From the NCBI RefSeq assembly GCF_016861695.1, contig NZ_BOLP01000004.1:1-64000 (forward strand): DNA of 64,000 nt, given 5' to 3'. Made by a program: the position numbers and the translations under genes. Positions 1 to 9,019 of the stretch are shown one piece after another (position 1 is the stretch's first letter; every line of letters begins with the position of its first letter). Source of the stretch: Levilactobacillus andaensis (GTDB taxonomy: Bacteria; Bacillota; Bacilli; Lactobacillales; Lactobacillaceae). The notes under the pieces are model-generated. The model ran no database searches. It had not been told where the DNA came from and worked only from the letters and a program-made list of their open reading frames with translations.

Positions 1-163
1 ATATGGGCTGGAACGGTGCGGGCACAACTTGAAGCCTCGAAAAACCCGAGTCTTCAAGCTTGGCCTTCTGCTAAGCCGGCAAGAAACGCCGACTAAGCAG
101 AACGACGCGCCTGAGCCCATATCTGGCGACCTCTCGGCTTACACAGTAGTTTTGTGGCAAGAT
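1..163. repeat. structured intergenic repeat, family A copy 1
   Basis: This segment matches 8602-8730 closely. It is bounded by a 9-bp inverted repeat (ATATGGGCT at 1-9, AGCCCATAT near 114-122) and holds an internal hairpin CTTGAAG-CTTCAAG. The match runs on through a CTCGGCTTAC motif and TGTGGCAA. Compared with the other copy it has an extra segment of about 34 bases that itself forms a hairpin (TTCTGCT-AGCAGAA). I see no ORF in it. It may begin left of the window. Function unknown; it could be a mobile palindromic unit or a structured RNA. Confidence 0.6.
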
Positions 164-261
164 TAAAACGTCAACGGAATTGATACATGCTTCATCTGCA
201 GCTAAGGAACACCTGTAATTCAACCTACTGATATGGCAGAGCGCAATCAGAGCCGGAGGAG

Positions 262-325
262 GCCAGGGATGGAGCCAGCTGTATCGACGATGTTAGTCGA
301 GGTTCTTTCTCGGCTTACATCGTGG
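262..325. repeat. intergenic repeat, family B copy 1
   Basis: Roughly three quarters of the bases match 12723-12785, including the blocks GCCAGGGATG, GAGCCAGC and a hairpin ending CTCGGCTTACAT. The rest of 164-446 holds no convincing gene; it is GC-rich and full of short inverted repeats, and lies just beyond the stop of the teichoic acid polymerase. Confidence 0.45.
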
Positions 326-446
326 GACGACCTCAGAGACACGCGGTTTTCGTGGCTTTGAGGCGAGCTGGAAGCCCGCTTCTCAGGCTGGAGGCGTTCC
401 CCATAGCAGGCGGAATCCCTGGCAGCCGCAGTGCGACAATTTTATA

Positions 447-2471
447 CTACCCGTTTTTCTCAATCTGTTGAACCACATAGTTCACAATCTTCAAAGAACT
501 CAACCCATCGTCGATCGCACAGAAACGGCGGTAGAAGTCCATAAACTTCTGATTATCGCTCATGTCTGGCGTCTGCATCTTCTCGCCGATCAGGTCCAGC
601 AGTTGCGTCTCGTTATGCGCAATCTCGCCTGGTAGGTCCTTTTCATAGTCGAGGTAGAAGCCCCGCAGTTCGTCCTTGTACATGTGGTAATCGTACGGGT
701 AGAACAGGATTGGCCGCTTGAGGTAGGCAAAGTCGAAGAAGACAGAGGAGTAATCTGTGATCAGCATGTCACTGATCAGGTACAGGTCCGAAATGTTGGG
801 ATGGTTGGAGAAGTCAAAGACGACCCCTTCGTACCCACTGATGTCCAATGCATTGGAGATCAAGTAGTGCATCCGTAAGACCAGCACGGCGTCTTGACCA
901 AACTTCTCACGGAATTCATCCAGTGAGAATGGCAGTTCAAACGTGTACTTCCCCTTCTCGGCAAATTGGTTATCCCGGTAAGTTGGCGCGTACAAGACGA
1001 CCTTCTTATCCAACGGGATGCCCAATTGTTGCTTCAAGGTCACAATGTCGTCCGGCGTACTGTTCAGTAGTTCGTCGTTTCGAGGATATCCGACCTTCAG
1101 GATCTGGTTGTTAAAGCCAAAGGCCGACCGGAAGATTCGCGTGGAGTAATCGTTAGGTGAAACCAATGCATCCCAACGATTGGCCTCCTTGACGAAGTTC
1201 GCGTGATACTTGACCGTCGTCGTTCCGGGCATGGAGACATTTTCAATGTCCAGACCCAACTTTTTCAATGGGGTCCCATGCCAAGTTTGAATGTAAGTGA
1301 CGTAGTTGGGCTTACGAACCCAAGCCGGGAACCGCGCGTTACTGATCCAGAAGCTGGCCTTTTCCAGCGTCCGGACCCACTTAGCCGTCCGACGCACGAC
1401 AAATGGAATCCCATTTTCCTTACAGAACTTCTTCTGTGACCGGTCGATCGACCAGATGAAGTTGAATCCGGGATAGAGTTGTGTAAACAACTGGTAAATA
1501 GCATACGGTGAGTCACTGACTTGCCGTCCACCGAAGCTTTCGAAGATCAGGGTTGGCTGTTCAAATGGCCGGTGCCCACGTTTAAACAAACGCCGCATGT
1601 AGACCAAGTTGATCTTATCCATCAACAGATTAAATAACTTGGAAGCACTCCCTAACTTGGCGGGAACCCCAGCTAAACGTTGAGGCAAGGTTGGGGCTGC
1701 CATTTCTTGAACCCGAATCCCGTTATCGAACCGTTTCTCAATTAAGATCAGTCGATGATCGCCCGTAACAGCTTGTGTCACTTGGCCGGCTAGCGACTTA
1801 GACAATACCACCCGTTGTTCAAGGTCTTCGCCCGCCACAGTTGAGCGAATGAAGAGTTGTTGCGTCGTATTGGCCGCCAGATCAGACAGCGGAATGGCCG
1901 CCGTAAATAAGCCGTGCAGACTCATCTTGGTGATTGGCCACTCTGCGGAGCTATCCTCCGTGACGTTCTTCAACACTAACCGTTGATTGGTAATGGGTTG
2001 GTTGTTGATGTGACTTGGCCCGATGATCTGTAATTGGTCATCTTGCAAGTTGATTGCGTTGATTGAAAACTCGTCTTCAGCCTGTTGCGTATGCATGTTA
2101 AATAAGGCCATCCCGTTAGCATCACTGTTCAACTGGTAGTAACTGGTCAGCGTGAACTGGTGCCGGTCACTCAGGTATTCACTTTCAACCTGAATTAAGC
2201 CCCGGGTCGTCTGCTGTTGAATGTTTAAGTACAGTTCCCAGCTAAACTCGCTCTGGCCTTCGGCGGCAAACTGCAGGTCGGCGGCATTGATCCGTAACCG
2301 CACGACCTCTGAGCTGACGACTTTGCTAATGGGAACCGTCAGCGATGCCTTCGTCTGCTTTTCCAGGAAGGTGACCGCTAAATCGTCAAATGGTTCCGGT
2401 ACGTCGATCAGTTCGAGCTCGAGTTCCTGTAAATTCTTTTTATGATGTAATCCAGATAAAATCGCACGCAC
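447..2471 (-). CDS. tagF: CDP-glycerol glycerophosphotransferase (teichoic acid polymerase, TagF/TarF family)
   Basis: Predicted to transfer glycerol-phosphate from CDP-glycerol to a growing lipid-linked teichoic acid chain at the inner face of the membrane. The C-terminal half (about residues 300-674) carries family hallmarks: QTWHGTPLK at 395-403 and ITDYSSVFFD at 571-580, close to the nucleotide-binding region. The first ~260 residues are a less conserved beta-rich extension, and the 674-residue length suits a polymerase better than a short primase. The start is GTG, placed by AAGGAG ten bases upstream. It follows the unrecognised gene at 2486-3373 by 14 bases, so the two are one transcript. 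TagD nearby makes the CDP-glycerol substrate. TagB- and TagF-type members cannot be separated with certainty by eye. Confidence 0.85.
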   Translation of the reverse strand: MRAILSGLHHKKNLQELELELIDVPEPFDDLAVTFLEKQTKASLTVPISKVVSSEVVRLRINAADLQFAAEGQSEFSWELYLNIQQQTTRGLIQVESEYLSDRHQFTLTSYYQLNSDANGMALFNMHTQQAEDEFSINAINLQDDQLQIIGPSHINNQPITNQRLVLKNVTEDSSAEWPITKMSLHGLFTAAIPLSDLAANTTQQLFIRSTVAGEDLEQRVVLSKSLAGQVTQAVTGDHRLILIEKRFDNGIRVQEMAAPTLPQRLAGVPAKLGSASKLFNLLMDKINLVYMRRLFKRGHRPFEQPTLIFESFGGRQVSDSPYAIYQLFTQLYPGFNFIWSIDRSQKKFCKENGIPFVVRRTAKWVRTLEKASFWISNARFPAWVRKPNYVTYIQTWHGTPLKKLGLDIENVSMPGTTTVKYHANFVKEANRWDALVSPNDYSTRIFRSAFGFNNQILKVGYPRNDELLNSTPDDIVTLKQQLGIPLDKKVVLYAPTYRDNQFAEKGKYTFELPFSLDEFREKFGQDAVLVLRMHYLISNALDISGYEGVVFDFSNHPNISDLYLISDMLITDYSSVFFDFAYLKRPILFYPYDYHMYKDELRGFYLDYEKDLPGEIAHNETQLLDLIGEKMQTPDMSDNQKFMDFYRRFCAIDDGLSSLKIVNYVVQQIEKNG

Positions 2472-2485
2472 GATGGAAAAACTCC

Positions 2486-3373
2486 TTAGTAGTTAAAAAT
2501 CAGCTGGTTCGGCATTTGTGGTGAAAAGACGGCGTTGACCGCCAAATCCACGTAGAGGCGTGTGTCGGGCGTCAATAAGCGACCGATGACGGCCTGATAA
2601 AAGGCGTAAACGTCATCGAAACGCCGGTAGTTGGAATAAGCCAACACCCCATAGTAGGCTTCCGTTGTCGTTACAATTTGCGTGTGATCGACTGCGGCTG
2701 CTTCTGCCTTTGTCAGTTCGCGTTTCGTCATGTTGGCCGCGGCAGCACTCTGCTTAGCCTCAGCGAATTTCGTCGCAATCATGGCCGATGAGTCACTCAG
2801 GTTAAGCACCTGTTCAATCGGACGCTCATGCCGAACAAAACGCAAGACAGCTTCCCCTTTTTTGTTCAGGAGGTAACTGGTCTGGGCAACTTCACCCTGC
2901 ATCTTTTCCACGCTAACGACCTGACCATTCAAGCCGTAGGTATCGATCTGCGTCAATTGGTCGCTGTGATACTGACGAAGAACCATTGGCGTCTCGTCAT
3001 CTAACTGGCGCAATTCAGCCACCAGGTGACCCGCACTCAGGTAACGTTTAACTTGTTCTTGATTGTCCGCAAATAGGCGCTCGTCAAAATTCGTCAAATC
3101 AACCGCGTGGCGTTCATCCTCGGTCAGAGTCAAACCGGATTCGTCTTCAAAAAGATCCGCTAAGGTGACCAGGTTTAAGTTGGCCACCCGATTTTCTTTT
3201 TCCGCGAGTCGGTTAAGGTACTCCCGCACCGTCCATACCGCTTCAAAGTTCACCATGGCAACCAGTACGCTCACGCGATGCCCCTGGCGTAAGGCTTTCA
3301 TCAATTGGGTCGAAAAATTGGGCTTGTGCATCCCGTCTAAGGACGTCACTAAGAAAATAATCTGTTGCTGCAT
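2486..3373 (-). CDS. unrecognised protein of the teichoic acid operon
   Basis: A 295-residue protein beginning MQQQIIFLVTSLDGMHKPNF with no signal peptide or membrane segment. The first strand followed by KPNFSTQLMKAL loosely recalls the N-terminus of TagE/GtfA-type poly(glycerol-phosphate) glucosyltransferases, but the usual C-terminal donor-binding half is missing, so this could be a truncated or non-catalytic partner. Start ATG with GGAGG eight bases upstream. It directly precedes the glycerophosphate polymerase and follows a terminator that separates it from tagD, so it heads a two-gene operon. A role in teichoic acid decoration or polymerase partnering is inferred from position only. Confidence 0.45.
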   Translation of the reverse strand: MQQQIIFLVTSLDGMHKPNFSTQLMKALRQGHRVSVLVAMVNFEAVWTVREYLNRLAEKENRVANLNLVTLADLFEDESGLTLTEDERHAVDLTNFDERLFADNQEQVKRYLSAGHLVAELRQLDDETPMVLRQYHSDQLTQIDTYGLNGQVVSVEKMQGEVAQTSYLLNKKGEAVLRFVRHERPIEQVLNLSDSSAMIATKFAEAKQSAAAANMTKRELTKAEAAAVDHTQIVTTTEAYYGVLAYSNYRRFDDVYAFYQAVIGRLLTPDTRLYVDLAVNAVFSPQMPNQLIFNY

Positions 3374-3396
3374 GCGTTTGCCTCCGTCTCCGCTCT

Positions 3397-3426
3397 AAAA
3401 AAAATCCCTAGTCTGCGACTAAGGAT
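3397..3426 (-). terminator. rho-independent terminator after tagD
   Basis: On the minus strand ATCCTTAGTC-GCA-GACTAGGGAT is followed by eight T. It lies just beyond the tagD stop and ahead of the gene at 2486-3373. Confidence 0.85.
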
Positions 3427-3437
3427 CATTGCCAACA

Positions 3438-3854
3438 CTACTCTTCTTCCTTCCAGTCGTCTTCTTCTGACAGGCCGAGATCGTGCTTGATTTTGGTCGT
3501 TGAAATACCTTCAGTCCGTGGCAAGTAAATAACTTCACAATAGTCCTTCAGGAAGTCAAACTTACCCTTCCAGTCATCACCCATCACGAAGATGTCGATG
3601 TCATTTTCTTGGACGTCGCGAATCTTTTGGTCCCAAGTCGTTTCGGGAATCACGTGATCCACGTATTTAATGGCTTCCAAAATGTACTTTCGGTCTTCGT
3701 AAGACGTGTAAGCCCGCTTTCCCTTTTCGGCGTTGAATTCGTCGGAGGAAACACATACCGTCAAATCGTCACCTAAGGCCTTGGCCCGCTTTAATAACCG
3801 AATGTGACCCTTATGTAATAGGTCAAACGTCCCGTACGTAATTACTTTTTTCAT
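3438..3854 (-). CDS. tagD: glycerol-3-phosphate cytidylyltransferase
   Basis: Makes CDP-glycerol from CTP and sn-glycerol-3-phosphate, the activated donor for glycerol-phosphate teichoic acid. The 138-residue length is typical. The nucleotidyltransferase HxGH motif is HKGH at residues 14-17 and the second signature RTEGISTT is at 113-120. It has its own terminator downstream, so it is transcribed apart from the polymerase gene that uses its product. A short acidic tail (EEDDWKEEE) ends the protein. The cytoplasmic enzyme usually works as a dimer (family knowledge). Confidence 0.93.
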   Translation of the reverse strand: MKKVITYGTFDLLHKGHIRLLKRAKALGDDLTVCVSSDEFNAEKGKRAYTSYEDRKYILEAIKYVDHVIPETTWDQKIRDVQENDIDIFVMGDDWKGKFDFLKDYCEVIYLPRTEGISTTKIKHDLGLSEEDDWKEEE

Positions 3855-3977
3855 GTAGAATCTCCTACTTTATCTGGTTAATTTCCCCTACCGTCGCCAG
3901 TCAGGGGCGCTAAAAAATCCAATAACAATCTAAATAGTAGCATATTCAGCGGTCACGTCAACTTCAAACCGCAAACG

Positions 3978-5120
3978 TTAGTCTTTTCTTGATAAATTAT
4001 CGTCCAATTTTGGCGCTGGTTTGTCTGGATGGGCCAACTGCCAAATGCTATATAGGTACTGTACCACGGTCTTGACTACGGCATACAGCGGCACCGCGAG
4101 GATCATCCCCAGCAGCCCAGCAATATTTCCCGCTGCTAGTAAAATAATAATGATGGTCAACGGATGAATCTGTAAGCTCTTACCGATGATGTTCGGGTAG
4201 ACCAGGTTCCCATCGATCTGCTGAACGACGACGACCACGATAATCACGTAGATGACCATGTTCGTGCTGATGGTAAAGGCAACGATCATGGCTGGCAAAA
4301 TCCCAATGTAGGGACCGACATACGGAATCAAGTTGCACAGACCGGCGAAGACACCGAGAAGTAGCGCGTATTTCTCGCCGATCAACATATACCCCAGCGC
4401 CGTGAAGGTCCCCACGAAAACACATTCGAGGATCTGACCACCCACATAGCGGGCAATCGTGCTATTCATCCGGCCCAATAATTCGGCCGTCTGTTCCCCA
4501 TGTTTCGCTGGCAACCAGCGCCGAACTGCCGGCATGAACCGTTCGCCGTCCTTCAGCATGTAAAATAGCATCACGGGAACGGTCACCGCCGTTACGGTCA
4601 CCGTCGTCACCGTGCCGATGATGGTCCCAATACCGTTGGTCAAGCCACTCATGAAGCTCTCAGCGTATTTGGAAAAAGCACTCTGAATCTGCGTTAAGTA
4701 TTTGGAAAAATCAACGTCCTTAAAGATTGGATGGTTGATCAGCTTAGCCATAACGGCTTCACTCGATTTTGCAAAGTCAGGAATGTTACCGATCAGATTG
4801 GAAACCTGGGTGACCAGTCGGGGCACGAGCCACATCCCGCCGGCAACCAGCAAGAGGACCAACAAGAGAAAGACGATGGCCACGGCCGCCGTCCGGTTGA
4901 TGTGAAATTTTTTCCAACGGACCTTCTCTAACAACTTCACGATGGGATTCAACAGGTAAAACAACACGCCTGAGAGTAACAATGGCGCGAATATCGTGGA
5001 GAGAAACACCCCAATCGGCGAGAATAAGAAACTAATCTGCGTGCAGACCCAAATCAAAGCAGCGACGATCAATAGTTCCAGTGACCAGAACATGACGCGC
5101 GAATTGGCGACCCATTTCAT
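3978..5120 (-). CDS. AI-2E family transporter (YdbI/YueF-like permease)
   Basis: A polytopic membrane protein of about 380 residues with hydrophobic segments near the N-terminus, a long extracytoplasmic stretch after the second pair (PRLVTQVSNLIGNIPDF), and the conserved C-terminal membrane block ending GNIAGLLGMILAVPLYAVVK. These are features of the AI-2E/PerM family; substrates vary (autoinducer-2, ions) and cannot be read here. I place the start at the internal ATG (MKWVAN) because GGGGGA lies seven bases ahead of it; a TTG eight codons upstream would overlap that ribosome site. No clear operon partner. Confidence 0.75.
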   Translation of the reverse strand: MKWVANSRVMFWSLELLIVAALIWVCTQISFLFSPIGVFLSTIFAPLLLSGVLFYLLNPIVKLLEKVRWKKFHINRTAAVAIVFLLLVLLLVAGGMWLVPRLVTQVSNLIGNIPDFAKSSEAVMAKLINHPIFKDVDFSKYLTQIQSAFSKYAESFMSGLTNGIGTIIGTVTTVTVTAVTVPVMLFYMLKDGERFMPAVRRWLPAKHGEQTAELLGRMNSTIARYVGGQILECVFVGTFTALGYMLIGEKYALLLGVFAGLCNLIPYVGPYIGILPAMIVAFTISTNMVIYVIIVVVVVQQIDGNLVYPNIIGKSLQIHPLTIIIILLAAGNIAGLLGMILAVPLYAVVKTVVQYLYSIWQLAHPDKPAPKLDDNLSRKD

Positions 5121-5161
5121 TGGCACTTCCCCCTTTTTCTTCAATGAAGTCCGTTTTCTTT

Positions 5162-5196
5162 AAAAAAAGGAGCCAGCCACGAATGGACTTGCTCCT
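5162..5196 (-). terminator. rho-independent terminator after the DUF402 gene
   Basis: Minus strand: AGGAGC, a 17-base loop, GCTCCT, then seven T. It lies 20 bases past the stop of the gene ending at 5217. Confidence 0.75.
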
Positions 5197-5216
5197 GGTG
5201 GTGCGGAAGACAACTC

Positions 5217-5774
5217 TTACTGATCATTCGAGCGCCGCAGTAACTCCTGATACCGTTGATACCAGAGGTCAACATAGGCTTGAGAAAAGGGACCCTTTTT
5301 ATGGTTAATCCAATCGACGAGCGTTAACACGTTGGCCTTTAATATCTGGTCGGTTTCTGCGCCATAGTGCCACCGTTGACTGAAATCTTCATATTCGTCA
5401 ACGTCGAGCAGGCGTTTCTCACCATCCGGAAAGACCTTCACGTCGAGATCATAATCAATATATTTGAGTGCTTCCTTATCCAAAACGTAGGGAGAAGCCA
5501 GATTACAATAATAGCTAACCCCATTGTCTCGAATCATCGCAACAATGTTGAACCAATAATGCTTGTGAAAATAAACGATTGCGGGCTCACGAGTCACCCA
5601 CCGCCGGCCATCGTCTTCGGTGACCAGTGTGTGGTCATTGACGCCAATGAGGGCGTTTTCGCTTGTTTTGAGTACCATAGTGTCGCGCCAAGTTCGATGC
5701 AAACTTCCGTCGTGCTTGTAGCTTTTGATCGTAATGAAGTCGCCTTCCTTAGGTCCTCTAGCTTCGCGCGTCAT
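5217..5774 (-). CDS. nucleoside tri-/diphosphatase, DUF402 (Ntdp/YgaC-like)
   Basis: Family members hydrolyse nucleoside tri- and diphosphates with divalent metal. The 185-residue protein shows the DUF402 pattern: [17 protein letters not shown] near residue 10, W-rich middle, then [14 protein letters not shown] followed by [10 protein letters not shown], where acidic residues bind metal. It stands alone, with an extended -10 promoter upstream at 5825-5830 and a terminator downstream. Start ATG; GTAGGG-like ribosome site is modest. Confidence 0.85.
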   Translation of the reverse strand: MTREARGPKEGDFITIKSYKHDGSLHRTWRDTMVLKTSENALIGVNDHTLVTEDDGRRWVTREPAIVYFHKHYWFNIVAMIRDNGVSYYCNLASPYVLDKEALKYIDYDLDVKVFPDGEKRLLDVDEYEDFSQRWHYGAETDQILKANVLTLVDWINHKKGPFSQAYVDLWYQRYQELLRRSNDQ

Positions 5775-5824
5775 GTATAAACCCTACTTTCTAAGTAACG
5801 GGTAACTATAAAAATTCACTCAAT

Positions 5825-5830
5825 ATTATA
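5825..5830 (-). promoter_or_regulatory. extended -10 promoter for the DUF402 gene
   Basis: Minus strand TGGTATAAT, a TGn extended -10, about 50 bases before the start. No good -35. Confidence 0.5.
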
Positions 5831-6203
5831 CCAGATTAGGCCCTATTAATGAATAGGTTCAGACCGATTCCTCAACAAAGTGCTGGGTCTGTTACAAAAC
5901 TTAAGGTAAAGTATAGATTGTATGGATGGGTAGCGTTCCCAAACTCGCTAAAAACAGCCGCGCTCCGACGCCAATTGCCCGCTGCCAATCATGAGTCTCC
6001 AGGCCGAAATCATTCTGAAGTTTAAGTTTGATTATTAACGGTGTTGTGGATACAAGCTGGTTGTTGCTAATGTTTTTCAACTAAAACTAGGTATTCAAGT
6101 AGGATACAGATAATATCAGTTATCTATTCTCCCACTAAGCATGGCAGAAAGTCAGGATTTTTCAATATTTACGCAACATACTAACTAACGAGGTGAATGA
6201 ATT
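5831..6203. other. intergenic region without a recognised gene
   Basis: No ORF with a ribosome site here. A stretch at about 5950-5995 (GCCGCGCTCCG...GCTGCCAATC) resembles 16066-16085 and may be a decayed intergenic repeat. The rest is AT-rich and probably carries the promoter for the small gene at 6204, which I cannot pin down. Confidence 0.3.
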
Positions 6204-6449
6204 ATGGCACAAGCTCCTTTAACTACCTTTGAACCAATGATCCCCCAGGTGGCCGAACTACTGGCCGATGACGCAACAGTATTGGCTTTCTTTAATGATC
6301 TGACCGTGGGTTATCAACGCGAGTGGGCACGCTATGTATTCGGTGCTAAGGCCGAGGACACTAAGCAACGTCATATTGCTGATATGCGACAGATTCTAGC
6401 GGCTGGCTATAAGTCTAAACGGGCTTATGGCAGTCGACCTAACAAATAA
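6204..6449 (+). CDS. YdeI/OmdA-type small protein
   Basis: An 81-residue cytoplasmic protein matching the C-terminal helical domain of the bacteriocin-protection YdeI/OmpD-associated family: FFNDLTVGYQREWARYV, then AKAEDTKQRHIADM and a basic tail. Longer family members have an extra N-terminal DUF1801-like domain that is absent here. Start ATG with AGGTGA eight bases upstream. Ends in a strong bidirectional terminator. Role unknown; the bacteriocin link is a family name and is not visible in the sequence. Confidence 0.7.
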   Translation: MAQAPLTTFEPMIPQVAELLADDATVLAFFNDLTVGYQREWARYVFGAKAEDTKQRHIADMRQILAAGYKSKRAYGSRPNK

Positions 6450-6451
6450 CT

Positions 6452-6510
6452 AAAACACGTGGTCCAGTCATCCCTCATTCAGCGGGTGACTGGACCACGT
6501 GTTTTTCTTT
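6452..6510. terminator. bidirectional rho-independent terminator
   Basis: Sixteen-base-pair perfect stem (ACACGTGGTCCAGTCA at 6455-6470 with its complement at 6487-6502) with A-rich left and T-rich right flanks, between two converging genes. Confidence 0.9.
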
Positions 6511-6527
6511 TAAGCTAACCGTCTTTT

Positions 6528-7703
6528 TTACTTCAATTCCCCAGCCTCTAACAGATTCCAGATCTGCACGGCTGCCGTTTGGGCTAACTGGTTTGGTCGG
6601 TAGTAATTGGTCAACAAGATAACCCCATCCTGACCGTTCTTGGTCAGCATGGCTGTGGCTTCGTACCCATATGCCAAGCCGTGAACCCGGATGTAGTTCG
6701 GATAAACGTACGCACCACCACCGTACATGGATGAGGACCCCGGTGCCAGCAGCACGTTGACATCATTCTGTGGATACAACTTTCCTAGCAACATGTTGCG
6801 CTCGCCGACATACAGGTCGTGCGCAGACATGTAAACTTGCCCGGTCCCAAACTGGTAATACATGGATGCCCGCGACTCTGGATAGCGACTCGCATAGTCC
6901 GCTGCTACATTATTATCATTATTATTTTGATACCCCTGCGAGTAAGTCTTACTGTGTGCCATCTTGAAGACGAACCCGGTATGTTTCAAGTCCCAAGGCT
7001 GGATGATATTCTCCGTAAAGTACTGACGGTAGCTTTCCCCAGTGACCTGCTGAATGATTCCCGCCAGTAGCATGAAGTTGACCGGCGAGTAATCCCACTT
7101 ACCAATTTGGCTTGGCCGACTGATGATATTCTTCAAGATAAATTTCAGCATTCCGTTTTCGGAAGCCAACTTATTCGGAAAAGCCTCCAGCGTGAGGCCA
7201 CTCTTCATATCCAACATATCACGCAGCGTAATACTCTTGGACCCGGCAATCTGCGGGTAATACTGGGCCAGCGTGTCTCCAAGCGACAGCTTCTGTTCAG
7301 CCGCTAGCTTCATGATCAAGCCCGCGGTAAACGACTTTTGCACTGAAGCCAGTTGATAGACGCTGTTCACGCCATTTCTCTTTTGCAACGCCGCATCCGC
7401 GTACCCCATGCCCTTTTGGTAAATGACCTTGTCCTTGTGAACAACTAAGGCCGTGCCCACGAAACGGTTGGCCCGTAAAATGGCGTCGATTTCGCGGGTC
7501 GCTGCGGTGGCCTTGGGTGTCACCGGCTTCTTTTTCTTCGGCACCTCAACGCGCTTCGGCTTTGGCTTGACCACCGAACTGCTGCTGGACGACTCCTGCT
7601 CAGCCTGAGACTGAGTCTGGCTGTTGAACCACCAAGCTAGCCCCAGACCGATACCCACGATCATCCCCATTGCAATGACAGTACCCCATACTCTATTTTT
7701 CAT
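6528..7703 (-). CDS. membrane-anchored serine hydrolase, beta-lactamase/PBP4* fold
   Basis: N-terminal membrane segment (residues 5-26) as uncleaved anchor, then a Ser- and Lys/Pro-rich linker to about residue 66, then a class C beta-lactamase-like domain. The nucleophile motif SxxK is S120-VQ-K123. The second motif reads YSPVN (205-209) where the usual form is YxN, and the third is HGLAYGYE (341-348), equivalent to HxG. Family members act as D,D-carboxypeptidases or esterases on cell-wall precursors outside the membrane; substrate is not readable. Converges on the YdeI-like gene across a shared terminator. Monocistronic by appearance. Confidence 0.8.
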   Translation of the reverse strand: MKNRVWGTVIAMGMIVGIGLGLAWWFNSQTQSQAEQESSSSSSVVKPKPKRVEVPKKKKPVTPKATAATREIDAILRANRFVGTALVVHKDKVIYQKGMGYADAALQKRNGVNSVYQLASVQKSFTAGLIMKLAAEQKLSLGDTLAQYYPQIAGSKSITLRDMLDMKSGLTLEAFPNKLASENGMLKFILKNIISRPSQIGKWDYSPVNFMLLAGIIQQVTGESYRQYFTENIIQPWDLKHTGFVFKMAHSKTYSQGYQNNNDNNVAADYASRYPESRASMYYQFGTGQVYMSAHDLYVGERNMLLGKLYPQNDVNVLLAPGSSSMYGGGAYVYPNYIRVHGLAYGYEATAMLTKNGQDGVILLTNYYRPNQLAQTAAVQIWNLLEAGELK

Positions 7704-7731
7704 AACAGGTGCCCCCTACCTGATTAAGTCT

Positions 7732-8529
7732 TTAATCCGATTCCCCAAAATCGGCCAACCAACGACTGATATCATCGAGCTTAAATCCTTTACGATATAG
7801 TGCCTGTTTGGTCTTATAGGCCCGTTCCGACGCCGATAACGCCCGGTAACGGTGCCACATCTTTTCGCCTTGCTTGGCCAGCAAATCCTGTTGTTCATCA
7901 ACGTCCGGCGTGAGTTCCAACGACTCTAACATGGCCCCCGCCTCGTCGCTGTCGAACCCCCGGGTCATCAGGCCCTGACGAATCTTCTGTTGTTGCGTGC
8001 CAAAGGCCTGCCGATGATAGCGTTTAGCCAGTTTTTCCGCCACAGCCGTCCCCACGGTCATGCGTTCCGCCGGCGTGTATTGTTTCAACGCATCATCGAT
8101 GGCCTGCTCACCTACACCCTTTTGGCGCAGGTTCTGGCGAATCACGCGCGGTCCCTTGTCACTCGCGTTCATCATGGTTCGCACGTAGCTACCTGCGTAC
8201 TGACCATCATCGACTAGTGACATCTCACGGAGCTTTTGCATCGTCTGGTCAATCGTCTCTGGTGGAATCTCCAACGTCCCTAATTTATCGCGAACCTCTT
8301 TTTCCGTCCGTAGCTGATTGGATAAATAATCTAGTGCCCGATTGTAAGCCTTAGAAACGTCATCAGCGGCCGCCAGTTGGCTTTCGAGGTCCTTATCGAC
8401 CTCCATCCCCTTAAAGAGCCGGAAGTCGACCAGCACGCTCTCACTGACAGGAAAGGCATAGTGCCCGTCAACGTAAATATTAAACCGACCACTGCGTTTT
8501 TGCGCTTCAATCATGGTAATTTCAGCCAT
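7732..8529 (-). CDS. recX: recombination regulator RecX
   Basis: RecX binds and modulates RecA filaments. The protein is about 265 residues, as in Firmicutes, with repeated three-helix units: [20 protein letters not shown] (about 70-90), [14 protein letters not shown] (about 130-145) and [20 protein letters not shown] at the end. I use the ATG at 8529 ([12 protein letters not shown]), ten bases after AAAGGA; a GTG three codons upstream sits too close to that site. Neighbours are unrelated. Confidence 0.9.
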   Translation of the reverse strand: MAEITMIEAQKRSGRFNIYVDGHYAFPVSESVLVDFRLFKGMEVDKDLESQLAAADDVSKAYNRALDYLSNQLRTEKEVRDKLGTLEIPPETIDQTMQKLREMSLVDDGQYAGSYVRTMMNASDKGPRVIRQNLRQKGVGEQAIDDALKQYTPAERMTVGTAVAEKLAKRYHRQAFGTQQQKIRQGLMTRGFDSDEAGAMLESLELTPDVDEQQDLLAKQGEKMWHRYRALSASERAYKTKQALYRKGFKLDDISRWLADFGESD

Positions 8530-8601
8530 GCAAGTCACATCCTTTACGTTATTTTTATTCTAATAGAAAACATTGTGTTCCTTCGCCTTACCGGCCAGCA
8601 G

Positions 8602-8730
8602 ATATGGGCTGGAGCGGTGCGAACACAACTTGAAGCCTCGAAAGAACCGAGTCTACAAGCTTAGTAGAACGACGCGCCTGAGCCCATATCTGCCGACCTC
8701 TCGGCTTACCTTGTTAGTCTGTGGCAACGA
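8602..8730. repeat. structured intergenic repeat, family A copy 2
   Basis: Second copy of the element at 1-163: ends ATATGGGCT (8602-8610) and AGCCCATAT, internal CTTGAAG hairpin (one mismatch here), then CTCGGCTTAC and TGTGGCAA. It lacks the extra ~34-base hairpin of copy 1. It lies between recX and the flavodoxin gene. The rest of 8731-8975 shows no gene. Confidence 0.6.
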
Positions 8731-8980
8731 TAATAATATACAAATTGTTATGGTTTGGCCTGTAACAAAAGCTGCGTGTTAAACGACGACCTTTACCATC
8801 ACAAGTGGCCTTTCTGGCGGCCGTGACCCGACCACTCTGGCTATTCTTCAAGCTTCGCAACTATTCTACCAGTTCTCTAGACACAATGCTGGGCTTAACG
8901 GGTAATTAGTTAAGCCATCATCTTTTCCCCCGCGACACCGTGTCCAGCCATCACGGTCCCTAGCCACCAAGCGGTCGACC

Positions 8981-8989
8981 TGCTATAAT
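8981..8989 (+). promoter_or_regulatory. extended -10 promoter for flavodoxin
   Basis: TGCTATAAT (TGn plus TATAAT at 8984-8989) lies about 30 bases before the start. No -35 match. Confidence 0.55.
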
Positions 8990-9019
8990 TAACGGCATAC
9001 AGACAAGGGAGTGGTCAGA

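Noticed and set aside
1-163. Family A repeat as a T-box or riboswitch
   Set aside because: No T-box sequence, no gene directly downstream in either orientation at copy 1.
848-1114. Open frames on the + strand inside the teichoic acid polymerase gene
   Set aside because: No ribosome site, low-complexity composition, antisense to a clear gene.
7716-7901. 61-codon frame at the end of recX
   Set aside because: Overlaps recX in another frame and has no independent ribosome site.
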